From Microbacterium sp. LWS13-1.2 (GTDB taxonomy: Bacteria; Actinomycetota; Actinomycetes; Actinomycetales; Microbacteriaceae), in assembly GCF_040144835.1 (NCBI RefSeq), contig NZ_CP151632.1, forward strand, positions 2,480,001 through 2,544,000: 64,000 nt of DNA, given 5' to 3'. Positions 35,638 to 44,184 of this stretch are shown piece by piece. The translations under genes were made by a program, and so were the position numbers. Below the pieces are notes generated by a model. The model was not told the origin of the DNA. It worked only from the letters and a program-made list of their open reading frames with translations, and did no database searches. Positions within the stretch are counted from its first letter, which is position 1. Each line of letters opens with the position of its first letter.

Positions 35638-36255
35638 ATGCCCCGTTTGCAGGCCGATGCCGATCCCAACCTCTGGGTTCCCGTGACCGAGTCGCTCGGC
35701 TTCCGCGGGCGCCGTCACCGCAAGGCGGCGATACGGATGCTGCTCGGCCAGGCCGGCAGCGCGATGGGCGCTTCGACGGGCTCAGCGACCGCGGGTCCCC
35801 GCCCGGGCAGCGGCGTCGCGGCCTGGGCGATGAGCCAGGCGGCACCCTTCCTGATGCGCAAGGCCGCCGGCCGCGTGCTCGTCTGGGTCTGGAAGGCCGA
35901 CGCCGAGCTCGTCGTCGTGATGGCGCAGGTGCAGCAGGCGACGAACGACCTGCGCGCCGCGCGGGCGATGATGCCGATGGAGTACGACGACACCGAGTCG
36001 TTCCGCAACCCGTACCTCGGCGTCGGCGAGAAGCTCGAGCTGTCGCTGCCGCCCGACCCGCGCACCCCGCCCTTCGCGACGTATACGTGGGACACGGGCA
36101 CGCACTTCGTGACGGTGACGGCGGTGTGCTCCGACCGCGAGCGCTTCGGCACCGTGATCGGCAGCGTCGACGACCTCGCTCGCACGCTGCGCATCGTCGA
36201 CGACCTGTCGGTCGGCGAGTCGCCCGAGGTGCTGCGCATCAAACCGAAGAGCTGA
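35638..36255 (+). CDS. Uncharacterised protein with a possible in-frame repeat insertion
   Basis: 205 residues, not recognised. It starts MPRLQADADPNLWVPVTESLGFRGRRHRKAAIRMLLGQ, has an Ala-rich hydrophobic segment around residues 60-90 and a beta-rich end (ATYTWDTGTHFVTVTAVCSDRERFGTVIGSVDDL). Residues 44-58 (ASTGSATAGPRPGSG) are low in complexity and encoded by a stretch containing GCTTCGACGGGCTCAGCGAC, a word that looks like the repeats often found between Microbacterium genes. It lies divergent from the GT4 pair and 13 bp before the LLM oxidoreductase gene, so it may be its operon partner. Confidence 0.65.
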   Translation: MPRLQADADPNLWVPVTESLGFRGRRHRKAAIRMLLGQAGSAMGASTGSATAGPRPGSGVAAWAMSQAAPFLMRKAAGRVLVWVWKADAELVVVMAQVQQATNDLRAARAMMPMEYDDTESFRNPYLGVGEKLELSLPPDPRTPPFATYTWDTGTHFVTVTAVCSDRERFGTVIGSVDDLARTLRIVDDLSVGESPEVLRIKPKS

Positions 36256-36268
36256 CGCGGGCTCCGAC

Positions 36269-37105
36269 ATGACCGAGCCCCGGCATCCCGCCGCCCATCG
36301 CCCGCTGCGGATCGGCGTGCAGCTGGCGCCGCAGCACGCCTCGTATGCCGCGTACCGCGACGCGGTGCTGCGCGCGGAGGATCTCGGCGTCGATGCGATC
36401 TTCAACTGGGATCACTTCTTCCCGCTCACCGAGCCGATGGATGCCGAGCACTTCGAAGCGTGGACGGTGCTGGCTGCGATGGCCGAGCAGACGGAGCGCG
36501 TCGAGTTCGGTCCCCTCGTCAACTGCAGCTCCTACCGAAACCCCGACCTGCAGGCCGACATGGCACGCACGGTCGACCACATCAGTGCCCACGGGACCGG
36601 CACCGGCCGGCTCATCTTCGGCACCGGATCGGGCTGGGCGCAGCCCGACTACGACGAGTACGGCTACGAGTTCGGCACGGTCGGCTCACGCCTGGACGCC
36701 CTCGCCGACGACCTGCCGCGTATCCGCTCACGCTGGGAGCGGCTCAACCCCGCACCCACCCGGCGGATCCCGATCCTCATCGGCGGTCAGGGCGAGCGCA
36801 AGACGCTGCGGATGGTCGCGCAGCATGCCGACATCTGGCACACGTTCACGCGGCTCGACGACATGCCGCGCAAGATCGGGGTGCTCCACCAGTGGTGCGC
36901 GCAGGAGGGCCGCGATCCCGCCGAGATCGAGCTGTCGACCGGCTACACCATCCGCGGCTTCGGCCCGCTCCTCGAGACGGATGCCGCACCCCGCCTGTAC
37001 GAGCTGGGCTTCCGCCTCATCATCCCGGCGATCGACGGCCCGGACTACGACCTCTCGCCGCTCGCGCCCCTGCTGGAGTGGCGCGACCGGATCAACGGCG
37101 CCTGA
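36269..37105 (+). CDS. LLM-class F420-dependent oxidoreductase
   Basis: A 278-residue luciferase-like TIM-barrel flavoprotein. LRIGVQLAPQHASYAAYRDAVLRAEDLGVDAIF begins the fold, WDHFFPLT and FGPLVNCSSYRNP follow, then LIFGTGSGWAQPDYDEYGYEFG and PILIGGQGERKTLRMVAQHAD, the usual F420-binding segments. Substrates of this class vary widely and cannot be read here. It follows the unknown protein at 35638 by 13 bp and is probably cotranscribed. Confidence 0.9.
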   Translation: MTEPRHPAAHRPLRIGVQLAPQHASYAAYRDAVLRAEDLGVDAIFNWDHFFPLTEPMDAEHFEAWTVLAAMAEQTERVEFGPLVNCSSYRNPDLQADMARTVDHISAHGTGTGRLIFGTGSGWAQPDYDEYGYEFGTVGSRLDALADDLPRIRSRWERLNPAPTRRIPILIGGQGERKTLRMVAQHADIWHTFTRLDDMPRKIGVLHQWCAQEGRDPAEIELSTGYTIRGFGPLLETDAAPRLYELGFRLIIPAIDGPDYDLSPLAPLLEWRDRINGA

Positions 37106-37168
37106 GCGCGGCGGGCCGGTACGGTAGCCACGTCCGCCGTCGCTCGAGACCATCAGGAGGCCACGCCC

Positions 37169-37840
37169 ATGGGCGCCGTCATCGGAGACATCCTCACGCT
37201 CGCCCTCGGTGTCGCGATCAGCCCGATCCCGATCATCGCGGCCATCCTGATGCTGCTGTCCCCGAAGGCGCGGGTGACCGGCACCGGATTCCTGCTCGGA
37301 TGGGTGCTCGGGATCGTGGTCGCGGTGACCGTCTTCACCCTGCTGTCGTCGGTGCTCCCCGAGGGGGACGAGGACGCATCGCAGCCGATCAAGGGCGTCA
37401 TCCAGCTCGTCCTCGGCGTCCTGCTGCTGCTCCTCGCACTGCGGCAGTGGCGCGGCCGGCCGAAGGCCGGAGCGGAGCCGGCGCTGCCGAAGTGGATGCA
37501 GGCGATCGACACGATCACCTTCCCCAAGGCCCTGGGCCTCGGATTCCTGCTGTCGGCGGTCAACCCGAAAAACCTGCTCCTCGCAGCGAGCGCGGGCGTG
37601 ACCATCGGGGCCGCCGGCCTCGACGCCGGCTCGATCGTGGTCGTGATCGCGGTCTTCACCGTGATCGCGGCATCCACCGTCCTCGTGCCCGTCGTCGGCT
37701 ATCTCATCGCCGCCGAGAAGCTGCGGGGCCCGCTCGACGCGCTGCGCGGCTGGCTCGCGAAGGAGAACGCGGTCATCATGGCCGTGCTGCTGCTGGTCAT
37801 CGGCGTCGCGATCATCGGCAAGGGCGTCGGCAGTTTCTGA
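37169..37840 (+). CDS. GAP family membrane protein (Sap-like)
   Basis: 223 residues with six transmembrane helices. The opening GDILTLALGVAISPIPIIAAILMLLSPKAR with its conserved Pro pair, then LGWVLGIVVAVTVFTLL and GFLLSAVNPKNLLLAASAG, identify the GAP/Sap family. The M. tuberculosis and M. smegmatis relatives help move glycolipids (sulfolipid, glycopeptidolipid) across the membrane. The two glycosyltransferases nearby make a glycolipid-transport role attractive but unproved. Confidence 0.87.
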   Translation: MGAVIGDILTLALGVAISPIPIIAAILMLLSPKARVTGTGFLLGWVLGIVVAVTVFTLLSSVLPEGDEDASQPIKGVIQLVLGVLLLLLALRQWRGRPKAGAEPALPKWMQAIDTITFPKALGLGFLLSAVNPKNLLLAASAGVTIGAAGLDAGSIVVVIAVFTVIAASTVLVPVVGYLIAAEKLRGPLDALRGWLAKENAVIMAVLLLVIGVAIIGKGVGSF

Positions 37841-37902
37841 TCCGCGGCGACCGCGCCTCTGACCCGAGACCGGGCCGCTCCCGCCCGGGCTACGGTGGAT
37901 CC

Positions 37903-38817
37903 GTGACTTCGCCGACCCACGACCAGGTGCTCCTCGACGGCGGCGTCTTCCGCATGGGGTCGGACGAGTTCTACCCCGACGAGCAGCCGGTGCACGATCG
38001 TGCGGTCGCGGCCTTCCGGATCGACCGGTACGCGGTCACCAACGCCCAGTACGCCGCCTTCGTCGACGACACCGGCTACGTCACCGTCGCCGAGCGCGAG
38101 CTCGACCCCGCGAACTTCCCGGGCGCCGATGTCACCTCGCTCTCGCCCGGGGCGATGGTGTTCACCCCGACGCCCGGGCCTGTCGATCTGCGCGACTGGC
38201 GCAACTGGTGGCGGTGGGAGGCCGGCGCCTGCTGGCGTCGGCCGTTCGGACCCGAGTCGTCCGTCGACGACAGGCTGCGGCATCCGGTCGTCCACATCGC
38301 CTTCGAAGACGCCGCGGCCTACGCCGAGTGGGCGGGGCTGCGTCTGCCGACCGAGGCCGAGCACGAGTACGCCGCCCGCGGCGGGCTCGACGGCCGCCGC
38401 TTCGCGTGGGGCGACGAGCCCTACCCCGAGGGCGTGGCGCAGGCGAACTCGTGGCTCGGGCGCTTCCCGTACGACAACCAGGGCGTGGGCGACGCCGCGC
38501 CGGTCGGCTCGTACCCGCCGAACGGCTACGGGCTCTACGACATGACCGGCAACGTGTGGGAGTGGACCACCGACTACTACACCCCGCGGCACCTGCGCCT
38601 GTCGGACAAGCCCGTCGACGCGGGCAAGCGCGCGAACCTGCTCGCCGCGGCGAGCGCCCAGGAGGGTTTCCCGTCCATCCCGCGGCGTGTGCTCAAGGGC
38701 GGATCGCACCTGTGCTCGCCGGAGTACTGCCTGCGCTTCCGGCCCGCCGCGCGCTCGCCCCAGGCGGAGGACACCGGCATGTCGCACATCGGGTTCCGCT
38801 GCGCCAGCGACGCCTGA
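37903..38817 (+). CDS. Formylglycine-generating enzyme (sulfatase maturation)
   Basis: A 304-residue FGE-sulfatase fold protein that uses copper and oxygen to oxidise the key Cys of sulfatases to formylglycine. Both active-site cysteines are present as Cys271 and Cys276 in GGSHLCSPEYCLRFRPAARS, the exact spacing of human FGE Cys336/Cys341. Other blocks are RMGSDEFYPDEQPVH, YAVTNAQYAAFVDDTGY and MTGNVWEWTTDYY. A GTG start at 37903 is used. A Cys-type sulfatase lies 1.2 kb downstream on the same strand and is the obvious substrate. Confidence 0.94.
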   Translation: MTSPTHDQVLLDGGVFRMGSDEFYPDEQPVHDRAVAAFRIDRYAVTNAQYAAFVDDTGYVTVAERELDPANFPGADVTSLSPGAMVFTPTPGPVDLRDWRNWWRWEAGACWRRPFGPESSVDDRLRHPVVHIAFEDAAAYAEWAGLRLPTEAEHEYAARGGLDGRRFAWGDEPYPEGVAQANSWLGRFPYDNQGVGDAAPVGSYPPNGYGLYDMTGNVWEWTTDYYTPRHLRLSDKPVDAGKRANLLAAASAQEGFPSIPRRVLKGGSHLCSPEYCLRFRPAARSPQAEDTGMSHIGFRCASDA

Positions 38818-38870
38818 CTCTGCGCTACGAGGTCCTCGTCGCGGGGAGTCGGATCGTCGGCGATCGAGGA

Positions 38871-38982
38871 TCACGGTCGTTGAGCGAGCGAGGAACGACC
38901 GGGACTCACGGTCGTTGAGCGAGCGAGGAACGACCGGGACTCACGGTCGTTGAGCGAGCGAGGAACGAGCGAGACGAAACGC
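38871..38982. repeat. Three tandem copies of a 35-bp intergenic repeat
   Basis: Copies start at 38871, 38906 and 38941, each beginning TCACGGTCGTTGAGCGAGCG. The third changes into GAGCGAGACGAAACG near its end. The array fills the gap between the convergent FGE and HAD genes. The core CGTTGAGCGAGCGA resembles a repeat I know as common between genes in Microbacteriaceae. Confidence 0.88.
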
Positions 38983-38983
38983 G

Positions 38984-39916
38984 TTACGCGCTGGGGAACA
39001 CCTGCGACCAGTCGTCGCGCACGCTGACGACCGTGAACCCATGGGCGGATGCGGCCTCCAGCGCCTGCTCCGCGCCCTTGTCGTACGGCGCATCGCCGCG
39101 GCCGGTGTCGTCGTCGTGGTGGATCAGCACGCTCAGACTGCGGGGACTGCCCTGTGCGAACCGCAGCATCGGGATGTCGCCGTTCGAGTTGCCCGCGGCG
39201 AGGATCGGTCGCCGGCCGACGCGCATCCAGATGCGGACCGGCTTCTCGGGGCCGTCGTCGAAGAACGCGAGCTTCGGCGTGTACCGGACCACATTGTCGT
39301 CCCCGTCGTACTCGAGGCCCATCCCGGTGCCGACCACGCGCTCCGCCGGGATGCCGTAGTAGTCCTGTGTCATCGGGCGCATGAAGTCGCGGTCGCCGCC
39401 CGACACGATGTAGACGCCGAAGCCGTTCGCCTCGAGGAACCGGATGAGCTCCACCATCGGCTGGTAGACGGTGTGGGCGTACGAGCTGCCGAGCGAGAGG
39501 TGGCGCGCATCGCGATAGAAGGCGGCGACGGAGGCCTCGTGGTCCTCGACGCTGGCACCGGCACTCGACTCCGCGACGGCGGCGATGAGGGCGCCCAGGT
39601 CGGAGTCGTCGCCGCTGTAGTGCTTGTCGATGGCCGCCCCGAGCCAGGCCAGATCGCCCGACACGGCGGCACGATAGGGCTGCCGGTCGGCGAGTGCCGG
39701 ATCGGCGGCGGCCGCCGCCTTCCACTGCTCCAGCAGGTAGTGGAGCTGTGTCGGCATGGGCTTCTCGGTCCAGAGCGTCCCGTCGTTGTCGAACACCGCG
39801 ACGCGGGCATCCGCGGGAACGAAGTCGGGGCCGCCTTCGGCGGTGACGGCGGCGACGAAGTCGAGGATCGCGGCGCGGCTCGCCGTATCGCGCCAGGACG
39901 GCAGCTGGTCGGTCAT
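38984..39916 (-). CDS. HAD family phosphatase
   Basis: A 310-residue HAD hydrolase. Motif I is VAVFDNDGTLWTEK (Asp nucleophile and Asp acid/base), motif II is VYIVSGGDRDFM with the Ser, the lysine segment is YTPKLAFFDDGPEKP, and motif IV is LAAGNSNGDIPML. This set matches HAD-IB-like phosphatases of the phosphoserine-phosphatase type with a large helical cap (about residues 60-180). The start at 39916 gives a 39-residue lead before motif I. It sits between FGE and sulfatase on the other strand; a link to sulfate-ester metabolism is not shown. Confidence 0.88.
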   Translation of the reverse strand: MTDQLPSWRDTASRAAILDFVAAVTAEGGPDFVPADARVAVFDNDGTLWTEKPMPTQLHYLLEQWKAAAAADPALADRQPYRAAVSGDLAWLGAAIDKHYSGDDSDLGALIAAVAESSAGASVEDHEASVAAFYRDARHLSLGSSYAHTVYQPMVELIRFLEANGFGVYIVSGGDRDFMRPMTQDYYGIPAERVVGTGMGLEYDGDDNVVRYTPKLAFFDDGPEKPVRIWMRVGRRPILAAGNSNGDIPMLRFAQGSPRSLSVLIHHDDDTGRGDAPYDKGAEQALEAASAHGFTVVSVRDDWSQVFPSA

Positions 39917-40007
39917 GCACGCGACTCTAGCGACGTTCTCAGGGGACGCCATGCCGGCGCCCGTGTCGCCCTTCCTCACTCGGCGGAGGGCGCATAGTGT
40001 CGCTGGT

Positions 40008-40030
40008 AAGGGCCCCCGGGAGGCCCTTTT
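40008..40030 (+). terminator. Terminator-like hairpin in the sulfatase leader
   Basis: AAGGGCC (40008-40014), a seven-base loop, GGCCCTT (40022-40028), then TT. This is one of the few hairpins here followed by T residues. It ends 26 bp before the sulfatase GTG, so it could attenuate transcription into the sulfatase or be the terminator of an upstream leader RNA. Confidence 0.5.
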
Positions 40031-40055
40031 CGATGCGAGAACGAAGGAGACCCCT

Positions 40056-42392
40056 GTGCCCCGTGACTTCCAGGGAAAGATCGAGCTCGATGTCAGGGAC
40101 TCCACGGCCGACTGGCCGGCGTTCCTGTCCGAGAAGGCGCCGCAGGGCGCTCCGAACGTCCTCGTGGTGCTCTACGACGACACCGGAACCGCCGCCTGGT
40201 CGCCCTACGGCGGCCGGATCAACATGCCGACCATGGAACGGCTCGCCGACAACGGCCTCACGTACTCGCAGTGGCACACCACGGCGCTGTGCTCCCCGAC
40301 GCGCTCGACCTTCCTGACGGGCCGGAACCACCACCAGAACGGCTTCGCGACGATCTCGGAGTCGTCCACCGGCTTCCCGGGCTACAACTCGCACATCCCG
40401 CCGACGAACGCGACGATGGCGAATGTGCTGCGGGATGCCGGCTGGGCCACGTTCTGGGTCGGCAAGAACCACAACGTGCCCATCGACGAGTGGACCGCGG
40501 GCGCTTCCAAGAAGAACTGGCCCCTCGCGCAGGGCTACGACCGCTTCTACGGCTTCATCGGCGGCGAGACCAACAACTGGTTCCCCTCGCTCGCCGAGGA
40601 CAACCACTACATCGACCAGCCGTACCTGCCGGAGGACGGCTACCACCTGTCGAAGGACCTCGCCGACCAGGCGCTGAAGATGATCCGCGACGTGAAGCAG
40701 ACCGAGCCCGACAAGCCCTGGTACCTGTGGTTCTGCCCTGGGGCCAACCACGCACCGCACCACGCGCCGCAGGAGTACATCGACAAGTACAAGGGCAAGT
40801 TCGACGACGGCTACGAGGCCTACCGCGAGTGGGTGCTGCCGCGCATGATCGAGCGCGGCATCCTGCCCGAGGGCACCGACCTCACCCAGATGAACCCGAT
40901 GCCCGACGGCACGTTCACCCAGACCGACCTCGTGCGGCCGTGGGCCGAGTTGAACGACGAGGAGAAGGCGATGTTCTGCCGCATGGCCGAGGTCTTCGCC
41001 GGGTTCTCGGAGTACACCGACGCCCAGGTCGGACGGATCGTCGACTACCTCGAGGAGTCCGGCCAGCTCGACAACACGCTCATCCTCTACTGCGCCGACA
41101 ACGGCGCCTCGGGCGAGGGCAGCCCCAACGGCTCGGTCAACGAGGGCAAGGTCTTCGGCGGCTATCCCGACTCGCTGGAGGACAACCTGCGTCTGGTCGA
41201 CAAGCTCGGCAGCCCCGACACCTACAACCACTACCCCACCGGCTGGGCGATGGCGTTCTCGACCCCGTATCGGATGTTCAAGCGGTATTCGTATCAGGGC
41301 GGCGTCTGCGATCCGCTGGTCATCCACTGGCCGGCGGGAATCGCCGCCAAGGGCGAGGTGCGCTCGCAGTACCACCACTGCACCGACATCGTCCCGACGA
41401 TCCTCGAGGTCTGCGGCGTGGAGATGCCGGCCGAGTACAACGGCGTCGCGCAGACGCCGCTGCCCGGCGTCTCGATGCGCTACTCGTTCGACGCCGACGG
41501 GCCGACCAACAAGAAGACCCAGTACTACGAGATGCTCGGCAGCCGCGGCATCTGGCACGAGGGCTGGAAAGCCGTGGCCGAGCACGGGCCGATGGCCGGT
41601 ATGGCGAGGTTCGAGGACGACGTGTGGCAGCTGTTCCACACCGACGTCGACCGCGCGGAGGCGCACGACCTCGCCGCCGAGCATCCCGAGAAGCTGGAAG
41701 AGCTCAAGGCGCTGTGGCTCGAGGAGGCGAAAGCCAACGACGTGCTGCCGCTGAACGACCTGCAGATCATCGGCAACGCGAAGGACTTCGAGACGTTCGT
41801 CGGCATGGAGTTCCATCAGCCGGCGCCCCCGAGCGGGCAGTTCGTCTACTACCCGGGGACCTCCGAGGTGCCGGAGCGCTCCGCGGCCAACGTCCACAAC
41901 GTGTCGTACAAGATCGCGGCGGCCGTCGACCTCACCCCGGACACCGAGGGCGTGATCTTCGCGCACGGTTCCCGGTTCGGCGGGCACGCTCTGTTCGTCA
42001 AGGACGGCACCATCACGTACGCGTACAACTTCCTCGGCATTCCGCCCGAGGACCGCATCCAGGCGCCCGTCCCCACCGCGGGCAAGCACGTCATCGGGGT
42101 CGAGTTCACGAAGGAGCGCATGGGCGAGTACCGCGAGGGCATCGGGCCGCTCAAGCTGTACATCGACGACCAGCTCGTCGCCGAGCAGGAGATCCGGACG
42201 GTCCTGGGTCACTTCTCGCTGTGCGGTGAGGGCCTCACGATCGGTCGGGACAGCGCCGACCCGGTGTCGTCGCTGTACGGCTACGGGTTCGACTTCACCG
42301 GCGGCGAGATCGAGAAGGTCGTCTTCGACATCGCCGACGACGCGTACATCGACCTCGAGGCGCATCTGGCCGCCGCGATGTCGCGGGACTGA
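40056..42392 (+). CDS. Arylsulfatase (type I, Cys-type)
   Basis: A 778-residue alkaline-phosphatase-fold enzyme that hydrolyses sulfate esters. The modification motif CSPTRSTFLTGR (Cys79) fits the C/S-x-P-x-R rule, so Cys79 would be converted to formylglycine by the nearby FGE. Metal ligands are seen in YDDTG (Asp41, Asp42) and CADNGASGEG (Asp, Asn). The C-terminal 200 residues form an extra beta domain (VSYKIAAAVDLTPDTEGVIFAHG), as in the long AtsA/AtsD enzymes of Pseudomonas and mycobacteria. There is no signal peptide, so it acts in the cytosol. GAAGGAG precedes the GTG start. Confidence 0.95.
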   Translation: MPRDFQGKIELDVRDSTADWPAFLSEKAPQGAPNVLVVLYDDTGTAAWSPYGGRINMPTMERLADNGLTYSQWHTTALCSPTRSTFLTGRNHHQNGFATISESSTGFPGYNSHIPPTNATMANVLRDAGWATFWVGKNHNVPIDEWTAGASKKNWPLAQGYDRFYGFIGGETNNWFPSLAEDNHYIDQPYLPEDGYHLSKDLADQALKMIRDVKQTEPDKPWYLWFCPGANHAPHHAPQEYIDKYKGKFDDGYEAYREWVLPRMIERGILPEGTDLTQMNPMPDGTFTQTDLVRPWAELNDEEKAMFCRMAEVFAGFSEYTDAQVGRIVDYLEESGQLDNTLILYCADNGASGEGSPNGSVNEGKVFGGYPDSLEDNLRLVDKLGSPDTYNHYPTGWAMAFSTPYRMFKRYSYQGGVCDPLVIHWPAGIAAKGEVRSQYHHCTDIVPTILEVCGVEMPAEYNGVAQTPLPGVSMRYSFDADGPTNKKTQYYEMLGSRGIWHEGWKAVAEHGPMAGMARFEDDVWQLFHTDVDRAEAHDLAAEHPEKLEELKALWLEEAKANDVLPLNDLQIIGNAKDFETFVGMEFHQPAPPSGQFVYYPGTSEVPERSAANVHNVSYKIAAAVDLTPDTEGVIFAHGSRFGGHALFVKDGTITYAYNFLGIPPEDRIQAPVPTAGKHVIGVEFTKERMGEYREGIGPLKLYIDDQLVAEQEIRTVLGHFSLCGEGLTIGRDSADPVSSLYGYGFDFTGGEIEKVVFDIADDAYIDLEAHLAAAMSRD

Positions 42393-42400
42393 ATCACGAC

Positions 42401-42440
42401 GAACGGGACGGATGCCTCGGCCGAGGCATCCGTCCCGTTC
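42401..42440. terminator. Perfect 40-bp palindrome, bidirectional terminator
   Basis: Two 20-bp arms (42401-42420 and 42421-42440) are exact reverse complements with no spacer, containing GGATGCCTCGG and CCGAGGCATCC, and are followed by TT. It lies between the convergent sulfatase and SulP genes. Confidence 0.88.
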
Positions 42441-42456
42441 TTCGTTCCCGGGTGCT

Positions 42457-44091
42457 TCAGGCGGCTGCCGCCGTCAGCCCTTCCTCGACGGTGTCGTGTG
42501 CGCGCCCCGCATCGCGAAGGCCGGCGTACCAGGAGTCCTTGCCAGCGACGCTCGCCGCCGAGTCGGGGAGCGCCGCGAGGTGGAGCACGACATCCCGGCC
42601 GGCGAGCTCCCGGTCGAGGTCGGCGAGCATGTCGAGGACCGTCATCGTCACGACGTCCTGACGCTCGAGGTCGAGCACGACCGCAGTCGCCTGCTCGTCG
42701 GTCGCGAGCCGGATGATCGCCTGCTCGTTCTCGAGCGCGTTGGCGGTGTACAGGGCCCGCAGGAGGTGCACCGCGATGGCGTCGCCCCGCCGCTCGTCCA
42801 CCTCGAGCTTCGGGATATTGAGCTCGCGGAGCACCAGCACGAGCGTCACGACGACCCCGACACCCACGGCGGCGAGCAGACCGGCCGACAGCCCGATGAG
42901 GGCGACGACGACGGCGATCCAGAAGTCGGTCGGGCTGATCCGCGCCCAGCGGACGAGCTCCGGGATGTCGATGAGACCGATCACCGCAACGAACACCATG
43001 GCGGCCAGCGTCGCCTGGGGCAGCAGACTCAGCACAGGGCCGAGGAACAGCGCGACCAGCACCGCCAGCGCCACCGTGACGAGAGTCGACACCTGCGTCT
43101 TGGCGCCGGCGCTCTGGTTGACGGCGCTCTGCGAGAACCCGCCGGCCGCCGGCATCGTGGAGAAGAACGCGCCGGCGACGTTGGCGGCGCCGGTCGCCAT
43201 GAGCTCCTGGTTGCTGTCGATCTGGGGCTCGGTGGTACGACGGATGCCGCGGGCCACGGCCGCCGACTCGAGGAAGGCCATCACGGCGATCGCGAGCGCC
43301 CCCGGCACCAGTGCCGGCAGCGTCGACAGCTCCGGGAGGCCTGGGAGGGGCAGGCCGGAGGGAACCGGCGCGATGAGGTCGACGCCCGCCTCCTCGAGCC
43401 CGGCGAAGGCGACGAGAAGGATGCCGGCCCCGACGACGATCAGCGCACCCGGCACCTTCGGCGCGAACCGCGCGAGCAGGAGGAGTGTCGCGATCGACCC
43501 GGCCGACAGCGCGATGGTCGGCCAGTTCACGCTGCCGAACGCCTGTCCGACGGCAGCGAGCGAGCGGAGGAACCCGTGGCCGGAGAAATCGTAGGTCTCG
43601 CCCAGCAGCTTCGGCAGCTGGCCGACGGCGACGGTCGCGCCGACGCCGATCTTCATGCCGAGCAGGGTCGCGCCGCTGATGTTCTCGACGAGCGAGCCGA
43701 GTGTGAGGAGGCGTGCGAGCAGGAGGATCGCCCCGACCAGGAGAGTCAGCATCATCAGCGCCCCGACGGCGTCGTGCGGATCGTCCGCCGCGGCCGCGAC
43801 CCCTGCCGACACGAGGGTGGTGGCCGTGAGAGTCGCGATCGTCGAGGTGGTCGACACGCTCATCGCGCGACTGCCACCGAGGAGTGCGTAGACGAGCATC
43901 GGCACGATGCAGGTGTAGAGGCCGATCTCGACGGGGAGGTTCGCGATCGTCGCGTAGGCCATCGCCTGGGGAACGACGACGGCGCCCGCCGAGAGGCCAC
44001 CGACGGTGTCGGGCACGAGCCACTCGCGGCGGTAGCTCGCCAGGGTCGGCAGCACCCGGCGCGGACGCGGGGCGGGCGCGGTCGTCGTCAT
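42457..44091 (-). CDS. SulP family inorganic anion transporter (second copy)
   Basis: 544 residues. The SulP membrane domain begins TVGGLSAGAVVVPQAMAYATIANLPVEIGLYTCIVP, the signature where the first copy at 29382 diverges. FFSTMPAAGGFSQSAVNQSAGAKTQVS is the conserved family segment. A STAS domain covers the last 110 residues (TAVVLDLERQDVVTMTVLDML). This copy keeps the canonical VPQAMAYA motif of sulfate permeases. Its place next to the sulfatase suggests sulfate transport, as uptake or as export of released sulfate. Confidence 0.92.
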   Translation of the reverse strand: MTTTAPAPRPRRVLPTLASYRREWLVPDTVGGLSAGAVVVPQAMAYATIANLPVEIGLYTCIVPMLVYALLGGSRAMSVSTTSTIATLTATTLVSAGVAAAADDPHDAVGALMMLTLLVGAILLLARLLTLGSLVENISGATLLGMKIGVGATVAVGQLPKLLGETYDFSGHGFLRSLAAVGQAFGSVNWPTIALSAGSIATLLLLARFAPKVPGALIVVGAGILLVAFAGLEEAGVDLIAPVPSGLPLPGLPELSTLPALVPGALAIAVMAFLESAAVARGIRRTTEPQIDSNQELMATGAANVAGAFFSTMPAAGGFSQSAVNQSAGAKTQVSTLVTVALAVLVALFLGPVLSLLPQATLAAMVFVAVIGLIDIPELVRWARISPTDFWIAVVVALIGLSAGLLAAVGVGVVVTLVLVLRELNIPKLEVDERRGDAIAVHLLRALYTANALENEQAIIRLATDEQATAVVLDLERQDVVTMTVLDMLADLDRELAGRDVVLHLAALPDSAASVAGKDSWYAGLRDAGRAHDTVEEGLTAAAA

Positions 44092-44184
44092 GAGCCGAAT
44101 CTACCCAGCGACCGGGGCCGGCCGACGCCCCGGCGCGGTGTCCCGTTGCTGTGTCCGGCGTCGGAAGGGTGCCACACTACGGAC

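Noticed and set aside
38871-38982. A phage attachment site or integron at the 35-bp repeats
   Set aside because: No integrase or tRNA nearby and neighbours are ordinary genes; simple tandem slippage explains the array.
39939-42365. An 808-codon minus-strand frame opposite the sulfatase
   Set aside because: The sulfatase on the plus strand has CSPTR and metal-site motifs; the antisense translation is low in complexity with no family match.
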